DNA of 64,000 bases from Nisaea sp. (GTDB lineage Bacteria > Pseudomonadota > Alphaproteobacteria > Thalassobaculales > Thalassobaculaceae), in the NCBI RefSeq assembly GCF_017640745.1, contig NZ_JAEPQA010000001.1:327293-391292 (forward strand), read 5' to 3'. Under the pieces are notes generated by a model. That model searched no databases and was not told the DNA's origin. It saw nothing but the letters and a program-made list of their open reading frames with translations. The translations under genes and the position numbers were made by a program. Positions 20,187 through 30,140 of the stretch are shown here, piece after piece (position 1 is the first letter of the stretch; each line of letters begins with the position of its first letter).

Positions 20187-20993
20187 TCAGTCCTTGCTGG
20201 GCTGGCAGATCGCGCCGCGGCTGCTGGTGGCGCGAATGAAATCCACGATCTCGGCGACCGCATCGTGGTCCTTGTATTCCCGCGCGACCTCGTCGACCCG
20301 CTCCTGGAATGTTCCCTCATCCGCAAAGAGCAGGCGATAAGCCTTACGCAGCTCGGAGATCTGCTCCGGCGTATATCCGCGCCGCTTGAGGCCGATCAGG
20401 TTGAGACCGGAAAGCCGCGCGCGGTCGCCCATGACGAGGCCGAAGGGGATAACGTCGTTTTCCACACCGGTGAGCCCGCCGACCATTGCGTGCTTGCCGA
20501 TACGGCAGAACTGACGCACCGCGCTGAGACCGCCGAGGATGGCAAACTCGCCGACAGTCACATGCCCGGCCAGAGTGGCGTTGTTCGCCAGGATCACATT
20601 GTCGCCGACATGACAGTCATGGGCGACATGGGAACTCGCCATGAAGAGGCAACCGTCACCGACCTTCGTCAGCATCCCGCCGCCTTCCGTCCCCGGGTTC
20701 ATCGTCACATGTTCGCGGATCACGTTTCGCGCACCGATGTGGAGTTCCGACGGTTCGCCGCCATATTTCAGGTCTTGCGGGATGTGGCCGATCGAGGCGA
20801 AGGGGAAAATCTCCGTTCCGGCGCCGATCCGTGTGCGGCCTTCGACCACCACATGGGATTTCAGGCGACAGCCGTCGCCGAGCACGACATCCGGCCCGAT
20901 GACGCAATAGGGGCCGATCTCGACGCCGCTGCCGATCTCCGCCGCCGGATCGACGATCGCGGTCGGATGGATTTTCCGCTCTGCTGATGTCAT
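20187..20993 (-). CDS. lpxA: UDP-N-acetylglucosamine acyltransferase
   Basis: The 268-residue left-handed beta-helix acyltransferase catalyses the first step of lipid A synthesis, moving 3-hydroxyacyl from ACP to UDP-GlcNAc. Hexapeptide repeats start at IHPTAIVDPAAEIGSGVEIGPY; the catalytic His lies in MASSHVAHDCHVGD, and the C-terminal helical domain is present. It begins 5 bases after the fabZ stop, consistent with the fabZ-lpxA-lpxI-lpxB order. Confidence 0.97.
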   Translation of the reverse strand: MTSAERKIHPTAIVDPAAEIGSGVEIGPYCVIGPDVVLGDGCRLKSHVVVEGRTRIGAGTEIFPFASIGHIPQDLKYGGEPSELHIGARNVIREHVTMNPGTEGGGMLTKVGDGCLFMASSHVAHDCHVGDNVILANNATLAGHVTVGEFAILGGLSAVRQFCRIGKHAMVGGLTGVENDVIPFGLVMGDRARLSGLNLIGLKRRGYTPEQISELRKAYRLLFADEGTFQERVDEVAREYKDHDAVAEIVDFIRATSSRGAICQPSKD

Positions 20994-20998
20994 CGGCT

Positions 20999-21475
20999 CT
21001 ATTTGTCCACGATCATGGCGGAAAAGGTGGCCTCCGCGACGAGGTTGCCATCGACTTTCGCCGCGCCGGTGAATTTCCAGACCGGCCCGCGGTTGCGCGC
21101 TTTCTCGACATGAATCTTGATCTGGTCGCCCGGCACAACGGGCTTGCGGAAGCGGGCATCGTCGATGGTCATGAAATAGACCAGCTTGCCCTCTGCGTCC
21201 GGACCGAGCGTCGCCACCACGAGACAGCCCGCCGTCTGCGCCATCGCCTCGATGATCAGCACACCCGGGAAAACCGGACGGGCCGGGAAATGGCCCTGGA
21301 AGAAGTTCTCGTTGATGGAAACATTCTTTATGCCGACCGCCTTGACGCCAAGCTCGATCTCTTCGATCCGGTCCACCATCAGGAAGGGATAGCGGTGCGG
21401 GATCAGTTCCATCACCCGGTTTACGTCGATATCGGTCTGCGTGACGTTGTCGGTTTCTGAATCTGCGGCGCTCAT
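20999..21475 (-). CDS. fabZ: 3-hydroxyacyl-ACP dehydratase FabZ
   Basis: The 158-residue hot-dog-fold dehydratase acts in fatty-acid elongation and competes with LpxA/LpxD for 3-hydroxyacyl-ACP. The motif [13 protein letters not shown] carries the catalytic His, and [20 protein letters not shown] carries the catalytic acid. Its start overlaps the lpxD stop by ATGA, which couples fatty-acid and lipid A enzymes at translation. Confidence 0.97.
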   Translation of the reverse strand: MSAADSETDNVTQTDIDVNRVMELIPHRYPFLMVDRIEEIELGVKAVGIKNVSINENFFQGHFPARPVFPGVLIIEAMAQTAGCLVVATLGPDAEGKLVYFMTIDDARFRKPVVPGDQIKIHVEKARNRGPVWKFTGAAKVDGNLVAEATFSAMIVDK

Positions 21476-22506
21476 TTGCTCTCCTGGTCTTTCTTGCGTC
21501 GCCCCAAGGCTCTCAACGCCCCAACCTGACGGCGGAACTCATTGATGGGCACGGCAGGCGCACCGCCTATTTTCTGCCCGGGGTCCACCGAATTGCTGAT
21601 CCCGGACATCGCCGCGGCCTGCACTCCGTCCCCGAGTTCCAGATGGCCGGCGACGCCGACCTGCCCGGCCAGCACTACGTAATTGCCGATCCGCGTGCTT
21701 CCCGCAACGCCAACCTGACCGCAGATTATGCAGCCTTTTCCGATTTGTACGTTGTGGCCGATCTGCACAAGATTATCAATCATGGTACCGCGGCCGACCA
21801 CCGTGTCGGGCCCGCTTCCGCGGTCGATGCAGCTGTTCGCGCCGATCTCGACATCGTCCCCGATGATCGCCCGTCCGAGCTGCGGCATCTTGATCAGCCC
21901 GGTCTCGTCGACCTCGAAGCCGAAGCCGCAGGTTCCGACCCGGGCGCCGGGATAGATCACGACCCGTTCGCCCACCAGGCAATGACTGAGCGACGCATTC
22001 TCGCCGATCACCGTTCCGGCACCGATCTCGACGGCGCGCCCGACGGAGGCACCGGCACGGACACGGACACCGGCACCGAGCTTGGCACCGGCAGCGATCG
22101 TAACGCCGGGGCCGACGAAACACCCCTCGCCGAGCGTGGCGCTGGGATCAATATGGGCGGACGGATCAATGCCGGCGGGTTCCTCTTCCTCCGGGTAGAA
22201 CAGCGCCGCGATCTTTGCGAAGGCCCGGCGCGGCCGCTCGCTGACGATCAGCGCGACCGTTTCGGGCGCCCGGTCCGCGATGTTACGCGGCAGAAGGCAT
22301 ACGGCGGCCTTGGAGGTCGCTAGAGCGCCGACATAGCGGCGGTTCTCGACGAAACAGATATCCGACGCCGTGGCCTCCTCGACCGCGGCCACATCCTCGA
22401 TCATGAAGCCCGGATCGGAGCAATTGATCAGCTCGCCGCCGACCCGCTCCGCCAGTTCCGCGATCGAATAGGTTCCAGATTTCCTGAAGAATCTCTTGTC
22501 CGGCAT
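21472..22506 (-). CDS. lpxD: UDP-3-O-acylglucosamine N-acyltransferase
   Basis: The 344-residue enzyme adds the second 3-hydroxyacyl chain in lipid A synthesis. An N-terminal uridine-binding domain (about 1-100) precedes a left-handed beta helix with many hexapeptide repeats; the catalytic His lies in the [12 protein letters not shown] segment. A C-terminal helix ends the protein ([20 protein letters not shown]). It lies 15 bases downstream of the skp/ompH gene. Confidence 0.97.
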   Translation of the reverse strand: MPDKRFFRKSGTYSIAELAERVGGELINCSDPGFMIEDVAAVEEATASDICFVENRRYVGALATSKAAVCLLPRNIADRAPETVALIVSERPRRAFAKIAALFYPEEEEPAGIDPSAHIDPSATLGEGCFVGPGVTIAAGAKLGAGVRVRAGASVGRAVEIGAGTVIGENASLSHCLVGERVVIYPGARVGTCGFGFEVDETGLIKMPQLGRAIIGDDVEIGANSCIDRGSGPDTVVGRGTMIDNLVQIGHNVQIGKGCIICGQVGVAGSTRIGNYVVLAGQVGVAGHLELGDGVQAAAMSGISNSVDPGQKIGGAPAVPINEFRRQVGALRALGRRKKDQESK

Positions 22507-22521
22507 GTGCGGCGGCCAGCG

Positions 22522-23124
22522 CTAGTTCGCAGCTTCGGAGAAGGTCACGTCGACCTTCGGCAGGCGCTTGTTGAGCCGGACCATGACCTCTTCGGTCAGG
22601 TCGATCTTCCGGTCTCCGAGAAAAATCTGGTTCTTGAACAGGACGAGACCGACATTCGCCTCCTTCGCCACTTCGGCGACGATATCGATCATCGCCTCGC
22701 GCACCTTTCCGTTGGCGCGCCCGAAAGCCTGGTCGAGCTGCCGCTTCATCGACTGCCCGTCACGCTGAAGCGAAGCGACCTTCTCCTGATGCTCACGCAA
22801 CCGCGCCTGGAACACGTCGTTCGCAAGAATCGCGCGCTGCTGCGGCAGCGCCTTTTCCGCTTCGCGGACCTCGGCCTCGCGTTGCTGATATTCCTTCTCG
22901 TAGATCTTACGGCGCGCTTCGACCTGCTCGCGGATCATCTTCGCGGCGTCCGACTGCCGCATGATGAGCTGGGCATCGACCACGGCAACGCTGACCGGCT
23001 CGATCTTGTTCACCGCGCCCGCGGGCGCAATGCAGACCGCGACCGTCAGAACGAAAGCAAGCCCGATCCCGGTAAGTAACCTAGAAGCGCGTTCCGAAAC
23101 TGAACCTAAAGATTTCAGTGTCAT
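22522..23124 (-). CDS. skp: OmpH/Skp family periplasmic chaperone
   Basis: The 200-residue protein has a signal peptide (LLTGIGLAFVLTVAVCIAPAGA) and a coiled-coil middle (about 50-130), as in Skp trimers that hold unfolded outer-membrane proteins in the periplasm. It follows bamA, the usual order. The gene overlaps the 3' end of bamA by 44 bases. ATG 23124 was preferred to ATG 23130 because AAGGA then sits about 8 bases upstream; no start beyond the bamA stop would keep a signal peptide. Confidence 0.9.
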   Translation of the reverse strand: MTLKSLGSVSERASRLLTGIGLAFVLTVAVCIAPAGAVNKIEPVSVAVVDAQLIMRQSDAAKMIREQVEARRKIYEKEYQQREAEVREAEKALPQQRAILANDVFQARLREHQEKVASLQRDGQSMKRQLDQAFGRANGKVREAMIDIVAEVAKEANVGLVLFKNQIFLGDRKIDLTEEVMVRLNKRLPKVDVTFSEAAN

Positions 23125-25399
23125 CGACATCTTCCTTCAAAACTGCTTGTGCGACATCGATGCGAATCAGGCCGAAAGCCGTAGCCCAAGCGATGCCGGT
23201 ACCGACAGACGCACGCAATTTCGAGCTGTCGACAATCTCGGCGCCGCTGTCGTCGATGCCATAGAGCGATCCGACGTCCGTAAAGACGAAGCCTTTGATT
23301 CCAAGATCTCCGGGAAGCCCCAGCGGAAATCCGACCTCGGCGGTACCAACATAGTAAGTATTTCCGCCCAATGCATCACTGCTGGTCGAGTCTCGCGGAC
23401 CGATACCGTTACGGGCAAAGCCGCGGAAATTGTTGCCGCCGACGAAGTAGCGCTCGGCGATCCCGACATCGTCTCCGAGGCCGACGATGTGGCCGCCCTC
23501 TCCGATCAGCCCGAGAACGTAATCCTCATAGATCGGAACGTAATAGGCGCCGCGAACATTGGTGCGCAGATGGGCGACCGTGCCCCCGAGACCAGCGATA
23601 TCGTTCGAAATGCTCGCGAAATACCCCTCCGTCGGATCCGTACGGTTGTCCCGGGTGTCGTAGGACAGCACATGCCCAACCTGCGAGACCGTCTCGGAGC
23701 CTTCCTGGTCACGGACAAAACGCGAGGCATCGTCCTCGACATCCCGGATCTCCGTCGTCTTCAGGAGATAGTTCACGGAGTGCTGCAGGTCGTTCGCCAG
23801 CTCATATCCGGCACGGAAGCGGATACCCGTGCTTTCCTCCTTGAAAGAGCTGTCGTCGGTTTCGTCGCGGATGATGCGGAACAGATCCACTCCGGCCGAA
23901 ACGTCACGGTCCATGAAATAGGGTTCCGTGAAACCGAGGTCGAACTGCTGGCGATTGACTGAGCCCGAGAACTTGAGCCGGAGATCCTGCCCCCGGCCGA
24001 GCAGGTTGCGCTCGCGGATGCCGATATCGCCGATGATGCTGTCCACCGTGGAGAAGCCGATGCCGAAGGAAATCTCCCCGGTCGACTGCTCCTCGACATT
24101 CGCGGTGATGACGGTCCGGTCCGGCTGTGAGCCTTCCCGGTTGGTCACCTCGACCTTCTTGAAGAAGCCGAGATTGCGGATCCTGCGGTTCGACCGGCGC
24201 ATCTTCGAGGTGTTGAAGGCGTCGCCCTCCGCGAGCTGGAACTCGCGCCGGATTACCCGGTCCAGAGTCCGGACGTTACCCTCGATATTGATGCGCTCGA
24301 CGAAGACCTTTGGTCCCTCGCCGACGAAATAGGTGATGCCAACGGTCCGCTCCTCGCGGTTCTGGGTCGGCTGCGGTCGCACATCGACGAAGGCGAAACC
24401 GAGGGTCCCGAGATAGTCAGTGATCTGATCGACGGACTCGTCGACCAGATCGGCGTCGTAGGTTTCGCCTGGGATGGTCTGGACCAGAGGCCGCATCGCT
24501 TCCGCCTCGATGCCTTTCAGCCGGATGTCGAAATCCACGTCACCGAAGGTGTACTGCTCACCCTCCTCAAGTGTGAAGGTGACGACGAAATCCTTCTGGT
24601 CCGGCGTCAGCTCCGCAACGGCGTTGACGACCTTGAAATCCGCGTAGCCCTCGCTGAGGTAAAACCGCCGGAGCAGTTCCCTGTCGAAGCTCAGCCGATC
24701 TGGGTCATAGGTGTCGGTCGTGGTGAGAATCCGCCAGAACGCGTATTCCTTGGTCTGGATCTTGTCCCGCAGCTTCGAGTCGCTGAAAACCTTGTTGCCG
24801 ATGAAGGAAATCGAGCGGATCCGGGTCAGCGGTCCCTCGTCGATCTCGAACACGAGATCGACCCGGTTCTGCTCAAGCTGGATCACCTTCGGCTCGACGG
24901 TGGCGGCGAAACGGCCGCTCAGACGGTAGACGTTGAGAATGCGCTGGACGTCCTGCTGGACGCGGGTCCGGGTGAAGACCCGTCGCGGCCGCAGCTCCAC
25001 TTCACGCTCGAGTTCCTCGTCCTTGATCCGCTTGTTGCCTTCGAAGGCAATGCGGTTGATAACCGGGTTCTCGACCACCGTGACGATCAGGCGCCGTGCT
25101 TCCGGCCGGATGCTGACATCGGCGAAGAGGCCGGTTCCGAAGAGCGATTTGAGGGAGCGGTCGAGCATGGCCGCGTCCACGCTGTCGCCGACCTTCACCG
25201 ACATGTAGGACCGGACCGTCTCCGGATCCACGCGCTGGGTTCCAATCACCTCGATCTCGTCGACCTGCATGGTCTGCGCCACGGCCGGCGAGATGCCGCC
25301 AGGCAGCAACGGAGTCCCGAGGAAACACGCCGCAACGACCGCAATGGCAACAAACGAACGGGCAAGCGCCAGTCGTGCCGACACGTCAAACTCCGCCAT
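23081..25399 (-). CDS. bamA: Outer-membrane assembly factor BamA
   Basis: The 772-residue Omp85 protein is the core of the BAM complex. A signal peptide (ending near AVAQ), five POTRA domains (about 45-425, beginning VDEIEVIGTQRVDPETV) and a C-terminal 16-strand barrel ending in phenylalanine (FSFGTRF) are visible. The VRGF/IRGF-type motif of strand loop L6 appears as FRGFARNG. ATG 25399 is taken as start; a TTG one codon earlier is also in frame. rseP lies 126 bases upstream in transcription order, leaving room for a separate promoter. Confidence 0.97.
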   Translation of the reverse strand: MAEFDVSARLALARSFVAIAVVAACFLGTPLLPGGISPAVAQTMQVDEIEVIGTQRVDPETVRSYMSVKVGDSVDAAMLDRSLKSLFGTGLFADVSIRPEARRLIVTVVENPVINRIAFEGNKRIKDEELEREVELRPRRVFTRTRVQQDVQRILNVYRLSGRFAATVEPKVIQLEQNRVDLVFEIDEGPLTRIRSISFIGNKVFSDSKLRDKIQTKEYAFWRILTTTDTYDPDRLSFDRELLRRFYLSEGYADFKVVNAVAELTPDQKDFVVTFTLEEGEQYTFGDVDFDIRLKGIEAEAMRPLVQTIPGETYDADLVDESVDQITDYLGTLGFAFVDVRPQPTQNREERTVGITYFVGEGPKVFVERINIEGNVRTLDRVIRREFQLAEGDAFNTSKMRRSNRRIRNLGFFKKVEVTNREGSQPDRTVITANVEEQSTGEISFGIGFSTVDSIIGDIGIRERNLLGRGQDLRLKFSGSVNRQQFDLGFTEPYFMDRDVSAGVDLFRIIRDETDDSSFKEESTGIRFRAGYELANDLQHSVNYLLKTTEIRDVEDDASRFVRDQEGSETVSQVGHVLSYDTRDNRTDPTEGYFASISNDIAGLGGTVAHLRTNVRGAYYVPIYEDYVLGLIGEGGHIVGLGDDVGIAERYFVGGNNFRGFARNGIGPRDSTSSDALGGNTYYVGTAEVGFPLGLPGDLGIKGFVFTDVGSLYGIDDSGAEIVDSSKLRASVGTGIAWATAFGLIRIDVAQAVLKEDVDDTEIFRFSFGTRF

Positions 25400-25437
25400 C
25401 AATTCTTATAACCCTGTGAAGGTCACCTTGGGGGCGG

Positions 25438-25466
25438 ACTATAGACGGGATGGAACACTCATTAAA
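25438..25466 (-). promoter_or_regulatory. Possible bamA promoter
   Basis: Reading the minus strand, TTTAAT (25461-25466) and TATAGT (25438-25443) are separated by 17 bases in the gap between rseP and bamA. The -10 match is good and the -35 match poor. A GGAAC sequence further upstream hints at an ECF-type element, but its -10 part does not fit. Confidence 0.3.
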
Positions 25467-25525
25467 CCGGTGATTCCGTTGAAAATTCGAAATCGTTCCC
25501 CGCATGGTGCCGGACTCGCCCCGGC

Positions 25526-26659
25526 TCAGCCGAAAATATCGCCAATTCTCTGCACGAGCGGGTGATTGACGATGTCGTTCCAGGTCACGAAAACCATCAG
25601 AGCGATCACCAGCGACAGACCCGCGACGGACGCATATTCGCGGAAGCGCTCGTTCAGCGGCTTTCCTCGAATCGCTTCGGCCGCGTAGAAGACGAGATGA
25701 CCGCCGTCCAGGACCGGAATCGGGAACAGGTTGATCAGGCCCAGATTGACCGACAGCACCGCCATGAACCAGAAGGTCATCGCCCAGCCGGTCTTCGCCA
25801 CCTCGCCGGACATCTGCGCGATCTTGATCGGCCCGCCGAGTTCCTCGGTGCCCCGCGCGCCGGTGACCATCTGGCCAACTGCCCGCAGCGTCTGCGCCGT
25901 CAGATTGTAGGTTTCGAGCGTTGCGTTCCAGAGTGCGGCGGCCGGGCCATGCTTCACGAACTCGACATTGTTGCTGCGCACGCCGAGCTGGCCGAAGCGC
26001 AGCACATTCCCGAAATTGTCTTCGGTCACAACCTCTTTGGGGGTCACGGAAAGGGTCAGTTCCGCATCGCCGCGTTGCACGCGCATCGGCAGCGGCGTAC
26101 CCGGATTTTCCCGCACGACAATCTGCAGGTCGGCAAAGCGCGTCACTTCGGTGCCGTCGACCTCAAGCACCCGGTCGCCGGCGACCAGCCCCGCTTCGGC
26201 GGCGGCGCTCCCGGCCATCACCTCATCGATCGTCGCCGGCGCATAGCGCTGTCCAACGACCATGAACATGCCGGCGAGCAGGACGATGGCGAAGAGGAAG
26301 TTCGCGGCCGGACCTGCCGCGACAATGGCGGTCCGCTGCGCGACCGACTTGTAGTGGAACGAGACCGCCTTCTCTTCCGGCGTCATCTCCGCGAGGCCTT
26401 CCGAGGTGGCGCTGGCCGGATCGGCATCGCCGAACATCTTCACGTAACCGCCGAGCGGTATCGCCGAAAACTTCCAGCGGGTCCCGTGCTTGTCGTCGAA
26501 GCCGAAGATCTCCGGGCCGAAACCGATCGAAAACACCTCGACCCGGACGCCGGTCCGCCGCGCGACCCAGTAATGTCCGAGCTCGTGTACGAATACGAGC
26601 ACGGTCAGGATCAGCAGAAACGGGATGAGGCTCCCGGCGAAACCGGACAGGAATTCCAT
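25526..26659 (-). CDS. rseP: Site-2 protease RseP (regulated intramembrane protease)
   Basis: The 377-residue inner-membrane zinc metalloprotease cleaves anti-sigma factors and remnant signal peptides. The HExxH motif is in VLVFVHELGHYW near the N terminus, one PDZ domain lies in the middle (GLVAGDRVLEVDGTEV), and the third metal ligand motif is LINLFPIPVLDGGHL. The start is either ATG 26659 or GTG 26668 (three more residues); a GAAGG sits upstream of both. It lies between dxr and bamA, the conserved order. Confidence 0.95.
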   Translation of the reverse strand: MEFLSGFAGSLIPFLLILTVLVFVHELGHYWVARRTGVRVEVFSIGFGPEIFGFDDKHGTRWKFSAIPLGGYVKMFGDADPASATSEGLAEMTPEEKAVSFHYKSVAQRTAIVAAGPAANFLFAIVLLAGMFMVVGQRYAPATIDEVMAGSAAAEAGLVAGDRVLEVDGTEVTRFADLQIVVRENPGTPLPMRVQRGDAELTLSVTPKEVVTEDNFGNVLRFGQLGVRSNNVEFVKHGPAAALWNATLETYNLTAQTLRAVGQMVTGARGTEELGGPIKIAQMSGEVAKTGWAMTFWFMAVLSVNLGLINLFPIPVLDGGHLVFYAAEAIRGKPLNERFREYASVAGLSLVIALMVFVTWNDIVNHPLVQRIGDIFG

Positions 26660-26701
26660 GATGGACACGACCTTCGGTGTTTTCGTGGATGTTGGTACTA
26701 T

Positions 26702-27931
26702 TTAGAGACGACCGGCACCGATCTCAATGGCGCTGTCAGCTTCCGTGAGGCTCAAATCGGCCGCCGCGCGCCGCTCAAGCCGCCGCGCCGCTTCTCCCCG
26801 GATCTCGCGGTCGAGTCCGATCACGTCGTCGATCGTACCCGGCGCCGCCGGATCGACCGCCGCCATCACCTCCTCGACAAGCTCGGCAATGCCGGTAAAT
26901 CCGAGCTTGCCCGAGAGGAAGCCCTCGACGGCAATCTCGTTCGCCGCATTGAGGACGGCCGGCATCGCACCGCCCGACCTGAGCGCCGCGCGCGCCAGGG
27001 CAAGCGCCGGAAATCGCTGCATGTCAGGCGCAGAGAACGTCAGAGTCGCGATCTCCGAGAGGTCGAGCGGGCGGACATTGGTCTGCATGCGTTCGGGCCA
27101 GGCCAGCGCATAGGAGATCGGCGTGCGCATGTCCGGCGTGCCGAGCTGCGCCAAGACGGATCCGTCCCGGTAGGCGACGAGGCTGTGAATGATCGATTCC
27201 GGATGCACCAGCACATCGATCCGGTCCTCTGGCAAGGCGAAGAGATGCGCCGCCTCGATCACTTCCAGGCCCTTGTTCATCATGGTCGCGGAATCGACCG
27301 AGATCTTGGCCCCCATGTCCCATCGCGGATGCGCGACCGCCTCGGCGGGGGATTTGCCGGCCATTTCGGCAAGCGTTGCCTCGCGGAAGGGCCCGCCGGA
27401 GGCCGTCAGCACGATCTTGTCGATCGCTTCGCGCCGGTCCTGCTCGAAGACCTGGAAGATCGCGTTGTGCTCGGAGTCCACCGGCAGCAGCGTCGCCCCT
27501 GCGCCCGCGACCTCGCGCATCATGATGTGGCCCGCCGAAACGAGGCATTCCTTGTTGGCGAGAGCCACCGTGGCGCCGCGGCGCACCGCCGTCAGCGTCG
27601 GCAGCAGCCCGGCGCAGCCGACGATCGCCGCCATCACCCAGTCCGCAGGACGGTCCGCGGCCTCGCAGACCGCCTCGTCGCCCGCGGCAATCTCGATCCC
27701 GCTGCCGGACAAGGCCTCTTTCAGCGCGCCGTAACAGGACGGATCGGCAATGGCGACGAACTCCGGGCGCAAGGCCCGGGAAAGCTCGGCAAGCCGCGCC
27801 ACATTGCGGCCGCCGGTCAGCGCCTTGACCGAGAATCGCTCCGGGTTCGCCAGAAGCAGATCGACGGTGCTGCCGCCGACCGATCCGGTCGCCCCCAAGA
27901 TGGAAACCGACTTCCTGTCAGAGTCTTGCAT
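26702..27931 (-). CDS. dxr: 1-deoxy-D-xylulose 5-phosphate reductoisomerase
   Basis: The enzyme (409 residues from ATG 27931) makes MEP from DXP with NADPH in the non-mevalonate isoprenoid pathway, feeding uppS next door. The NADPH loop VSILGATGSVGGSTVDLL, LLPVDSEHNAIFQ, TASGGPFRE and SATMMNKGLEVIEA motifs are intact. An alternative ATG at 27967 would add 12 residues and overlap cdsA by 10 bases; neither start has a strong ribosome-binding site, so the start is uncertain. Confidence 0.96.
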   Translation of the reverse strand: MQDSDRKSVSILGATGSVGGSTVDLLLANPERFSVKALTGGRNVARLAELSRALRPEFVAIADPSCYGALKEALSGSGIEIAAGDEAVCEAADRPADWVMAAIVGCAGLLPTLTAVRRGATVALANKECLVSAGHIMMREVAGAGATLLPVDSEHNAIFQVFEQDRREAIDKIVLTASGGPFREATLAEMAGKSPAEAVAHPRWDMGAKISVDSATMMNKGLEVIEAAHLFALPEDRIDVLVHPESIIHSLVAYRDGSVLAQLGTPDMRTPISYALAWPERMQTNVRPLDLSEIATLTFSAPDMQRFPALALARAALRSGGAMPAVLNAANEIAVEGFLSGKLGFTGIAELVEEVMAAVDPAAPGTIDDVIGLDREIRGEAARRLERRAAADLSLTEADSAIEIGAGRL

Positions 27932-27957
27932 TTCGTCTGCCGATTGCAGTTTCGCGT

Positions 27958-28836
27958 TCACGGCCATGACCAGAGCAGCATGCTCTTGCCGGAGAGCAGC
28001 ATCAATGCCGCCGCCAGAGGCAGGACCGCGATCTGTCCGTCCACCCGGTCGAGAATACCGCCATGCCCCGGGATAAGCCGTCCGGAATCCTTTGCCCCGA
28101 AAGCGCGCTTCACCGCGGATTCGGCAAAATCGCCTGCCTGCGCGACAATTGCGATCACCGCCCCGATACCGGCGAGCAGCACCGGATCCGCCGTTTCGAT
28201 ACTTGTACCCAGAACAGCGCCGAGACCGGCGCTGCCGGCCATGCCGCCGAACAGTCCCGCCCAGGTCTTGCTGGGACTGACACGCGCCCAGAGTTTCGGC
28301 CCGCCGATGGTCCGTCCGGCGCCATAGGCCGCGACATCGGTCACCACCACGGAAAAGGCGAGCCAGAGCGCGGTTTCAAGACCCAGTTCCGGCATTTCCC
28401 TTATCCAGTGAATCGCAATCGCCGGACAGAGCGCGAGAAACAGGCCCGGCAGCAGCTGGGGCGCCCAGTTGCCTGAGCCGATCCTGACAGCGAATGCGAA
28501 AGCGAGGGGAAGCGCGATCAGCATGATCAACGCTGCCGGCTTCTCGAAGGCCAGCGACGCCGCGAGCACCATGAGCGCGCCGATCAATCCGGCGAGGCGG
28601 CGCAGGCTCGCTGGACAGCGCGGCGCGACGAGATTTGCCCACTCCCAGGCCATCACCGCCGCGACGACGGTCACCAGCGCCAGGAAATAAGGCCCACCGA
28701 CCCAGAACAGCAGAATGACGGGCGGCAGAATCACGGCCGATGAGAGGATTCTCAGAAGCAGCTCGCGGGAACGGCCCGCCGGATCGGGTTTCCGTCCGGC
28801 ATTGTGGCTTGCCGCGCCGTTGTCCCTGGCCGGCAT
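27958..28836 (-). CDS. cdsA: Phosphatidate cytidylyltransferase
   Basis: The 292-residue polytopic membrane enzyme makes CDP-diacylglycerol for phospholipid synthesis. Many hydrophobic segments are visible, and the C-terminal family signature appears as KDSGRLIPGHGGILDRVDG. VVVTDVAAYGAGRTIGGPKLWARVSPSKTWAG is the second conserved region. The first 20 residues are hydrophilic. It follows uppS by 6 bases. Confidence 0.95.
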   Translation of the reverse strand: MPARDNGAASHNAGRKPDPAGRSRELLLRILSSAVILPPVILLFWVGGPYFLALVTVVAAVMAWEWANLVAPRCPASLRRLAGLIGALMVLAASLAFEKPAALIMLIALPLAFAFAVRIGSGNWAPQLLPGLFLALCPAIAIHWIREMPELGLETALWLAFSVVVTDVAAYGAGRTIGGPKLWARVSPSKTWAGLFGGMAGSAGLGAVLGTSIETADPVLLAGIGAVIAIVAQAGDFAESAVKRAFGAKDSGRLIPGHGGILDRVDGQIAVLPLAAALMLLSGKSMLLWSWP

Positions 28837-28842
28837 CCCGCG

Positions 28843-29574
28843 TCAGCCGACGGCCGCGCCGAAGCGCCGGTCCCGCTGACAGAATTCGTCGATCGCTTCG
28901 ACCAGCTGATCCTTGCCGAAATCGGGCCAGAGCGTCGGCAGGAAGACGTATTCGGAATAGGCACACTGCCACAGCATGAAGTTGGAAATGCGCTTCTCGC
29001 CGCTCGTCCGGATCAGAAGGTCCGGATCGGGAATGTCCGCGGTCTCGAGGTTCTCCGCGAAGACCTGCTCGCTGATCTGGTCCGGCCGGAGCGCGCCTTC
29101 GGCCACCATCGCCGCGAGGCGGCGGGCCACACCGGCGATCTCGTCCCGCCCCCCGTAGCTGAGAGCGATTGTCAGCACCAACGCCCGGTTTCCGACGGTC
29201 AGGCGTTCCGCCTGTTCGATCAGCGAGACGATGTCGTCATCCAGCCGCGCGCGGTCCCCGATCACCCGGAAGCGGACGCCCTTCTCGTGCAGTTCGGCGA
29301 TCTCGCTCTTCAGGTAGCGCCGTAGCAGCCCCATCAGGTCGAGGACTTCGGTTTTCGGCCGTTTCCAGTTCTCGGACGAAAAGCCGAACAGGGTCAGATA
29401 GCCGATCCCCAGTTCAAGGGACGCCTCGACCGTGCGCCGGACCGCTTCCGCGCCGCGCTGATGGCCGACCGTGCGCGGCAAACCGCGTGCGCTAGCCCAG
29501 CGCCCATTGCCGTCCATGATGATGGCGACATGACGCGGATGTTTTTTTTGTTCTCGTGCGTCAGATTCCGCCAT
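28843..29574 (-). CDS. uppS: Undecaprenyl diphosphate synthase
   Basis: The 243-residue cis-prenyltransferase makes the C55 lipid carrier for peptidoglycan and O-antigen. The catalytic MDGNGRWA (Asp) motif follows HVAIIMDGN, with LTLFGFSSENWKRP and LLIRTSGEKRISNFMLWQ further on. It lies 3 bases after frr and 6 before cdsA, in a coupled set. Confidence 0.97.
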   Translation of the reverse strand: MAESDAREQKKHPRHVAIIMDGNGRWASARGLPRTVGHQRGAEAVRRTVEASLELGIGYLTLFGFSSENWKRPKTEVLDLMGLLRRYLKSEIAELHEKGVRFRVIGDRARLDDDIVSLIEQAERLTVGNRALVLTIALSYGGRDEIAGVARRLAAMVAEGALRPDQISEQVFAENLETADIPDPDLLIRTSGEKRISNFMLWQCAYSEYVFLPTLWPDFGKDQLVEAIDEFCQRDRRFGAAVG

Positions 29575-29577
29575 CGA

Positions 29578-30138
29578 TCAGACCTGCATGATCTCCTTTT
29601 CCTTGACGCCGAGCGCCTCGTCGATGCGGGAGACGAACTTGTTCGTCATCTCCTGCACTTCCTCTTCGTAGAGGTGCTTCTCGTCCTGGGAAAGGTCGCC
29701 GTCCTTTTCGGCCTTTTTAAGGCTGTCCATACCGTCGCGGCGCACGTTGCGAACGGCGATGCGGGCCGACTCCGCGTATTTTGCCGCGACCTTCGCCAGC
29801 TCTCCGCGGCGTTCCTCGGAAAGATCCGGCAGCGGGATGCGCAGCAACTGGCCGTCGACCTGCGGGTTCAACCCGAGATCGGATTCCCGGATCGCCTTCT
29901 CCACCGCCTTGGTCATGGACTTGTCCCAGACCTGGACAGTGAGCATGCGGGGCTCCGGAACGCCCACGGTGCCGACCTGGTTGATCGGCATCTTCGCGCC
30001 ATAGGCGTCGACCATGATCGGCTCGAGCAGGTTTACCGACGCGCGGCCGGTCCGCAGGCCCTGGAATTCCTTTTCGAGAGCGGTCAGGGCGCCTTCCATG
30101 CGGCGCTTGAGATCGTCGAGATCGGGTCCTTCAGACAT
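29578..30138 (-). CDS. frr: Ribosome recycling factor
   Basis: The 186-residue protein splits post-termination ribosomes together with EF-G. The sequence shows the usual pattern: [22 protein letters not shown] at the start, then [20 protein letters not shown], and a C-terminal long helix ([13 protein letters not shown]). It begins 2 bases after pyrH ends, as in many bacteria. Confidence 0.97.
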   Translation of the reverse strand: MSEGPDLDDLKRRMEGALTALEKEFQGLRTGRASVNLLEPIMVDAYGAKMPINQVGTVGVPEPRMLTVQVWDKSMTKAVEKAIRESDLGLNPQVDGQLLRIPLPDLSEERRGELAKVAAKYAESARIAVRNVRRDGMDSLKKAEKDGDLSQDEKHLYEEEVQEMTNKFVSRIDEALGVKEKEIMQV

Positions 30139-30140
30139 TG

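Noticed and set aside
25562..28327. A 921-codon plus-strand open frame opposite rseP, dxr and cdsA
   Set aside because: It spans three well-recognised genes in antisense, with low-complexity composition and no domain; it is explained by codon bias.
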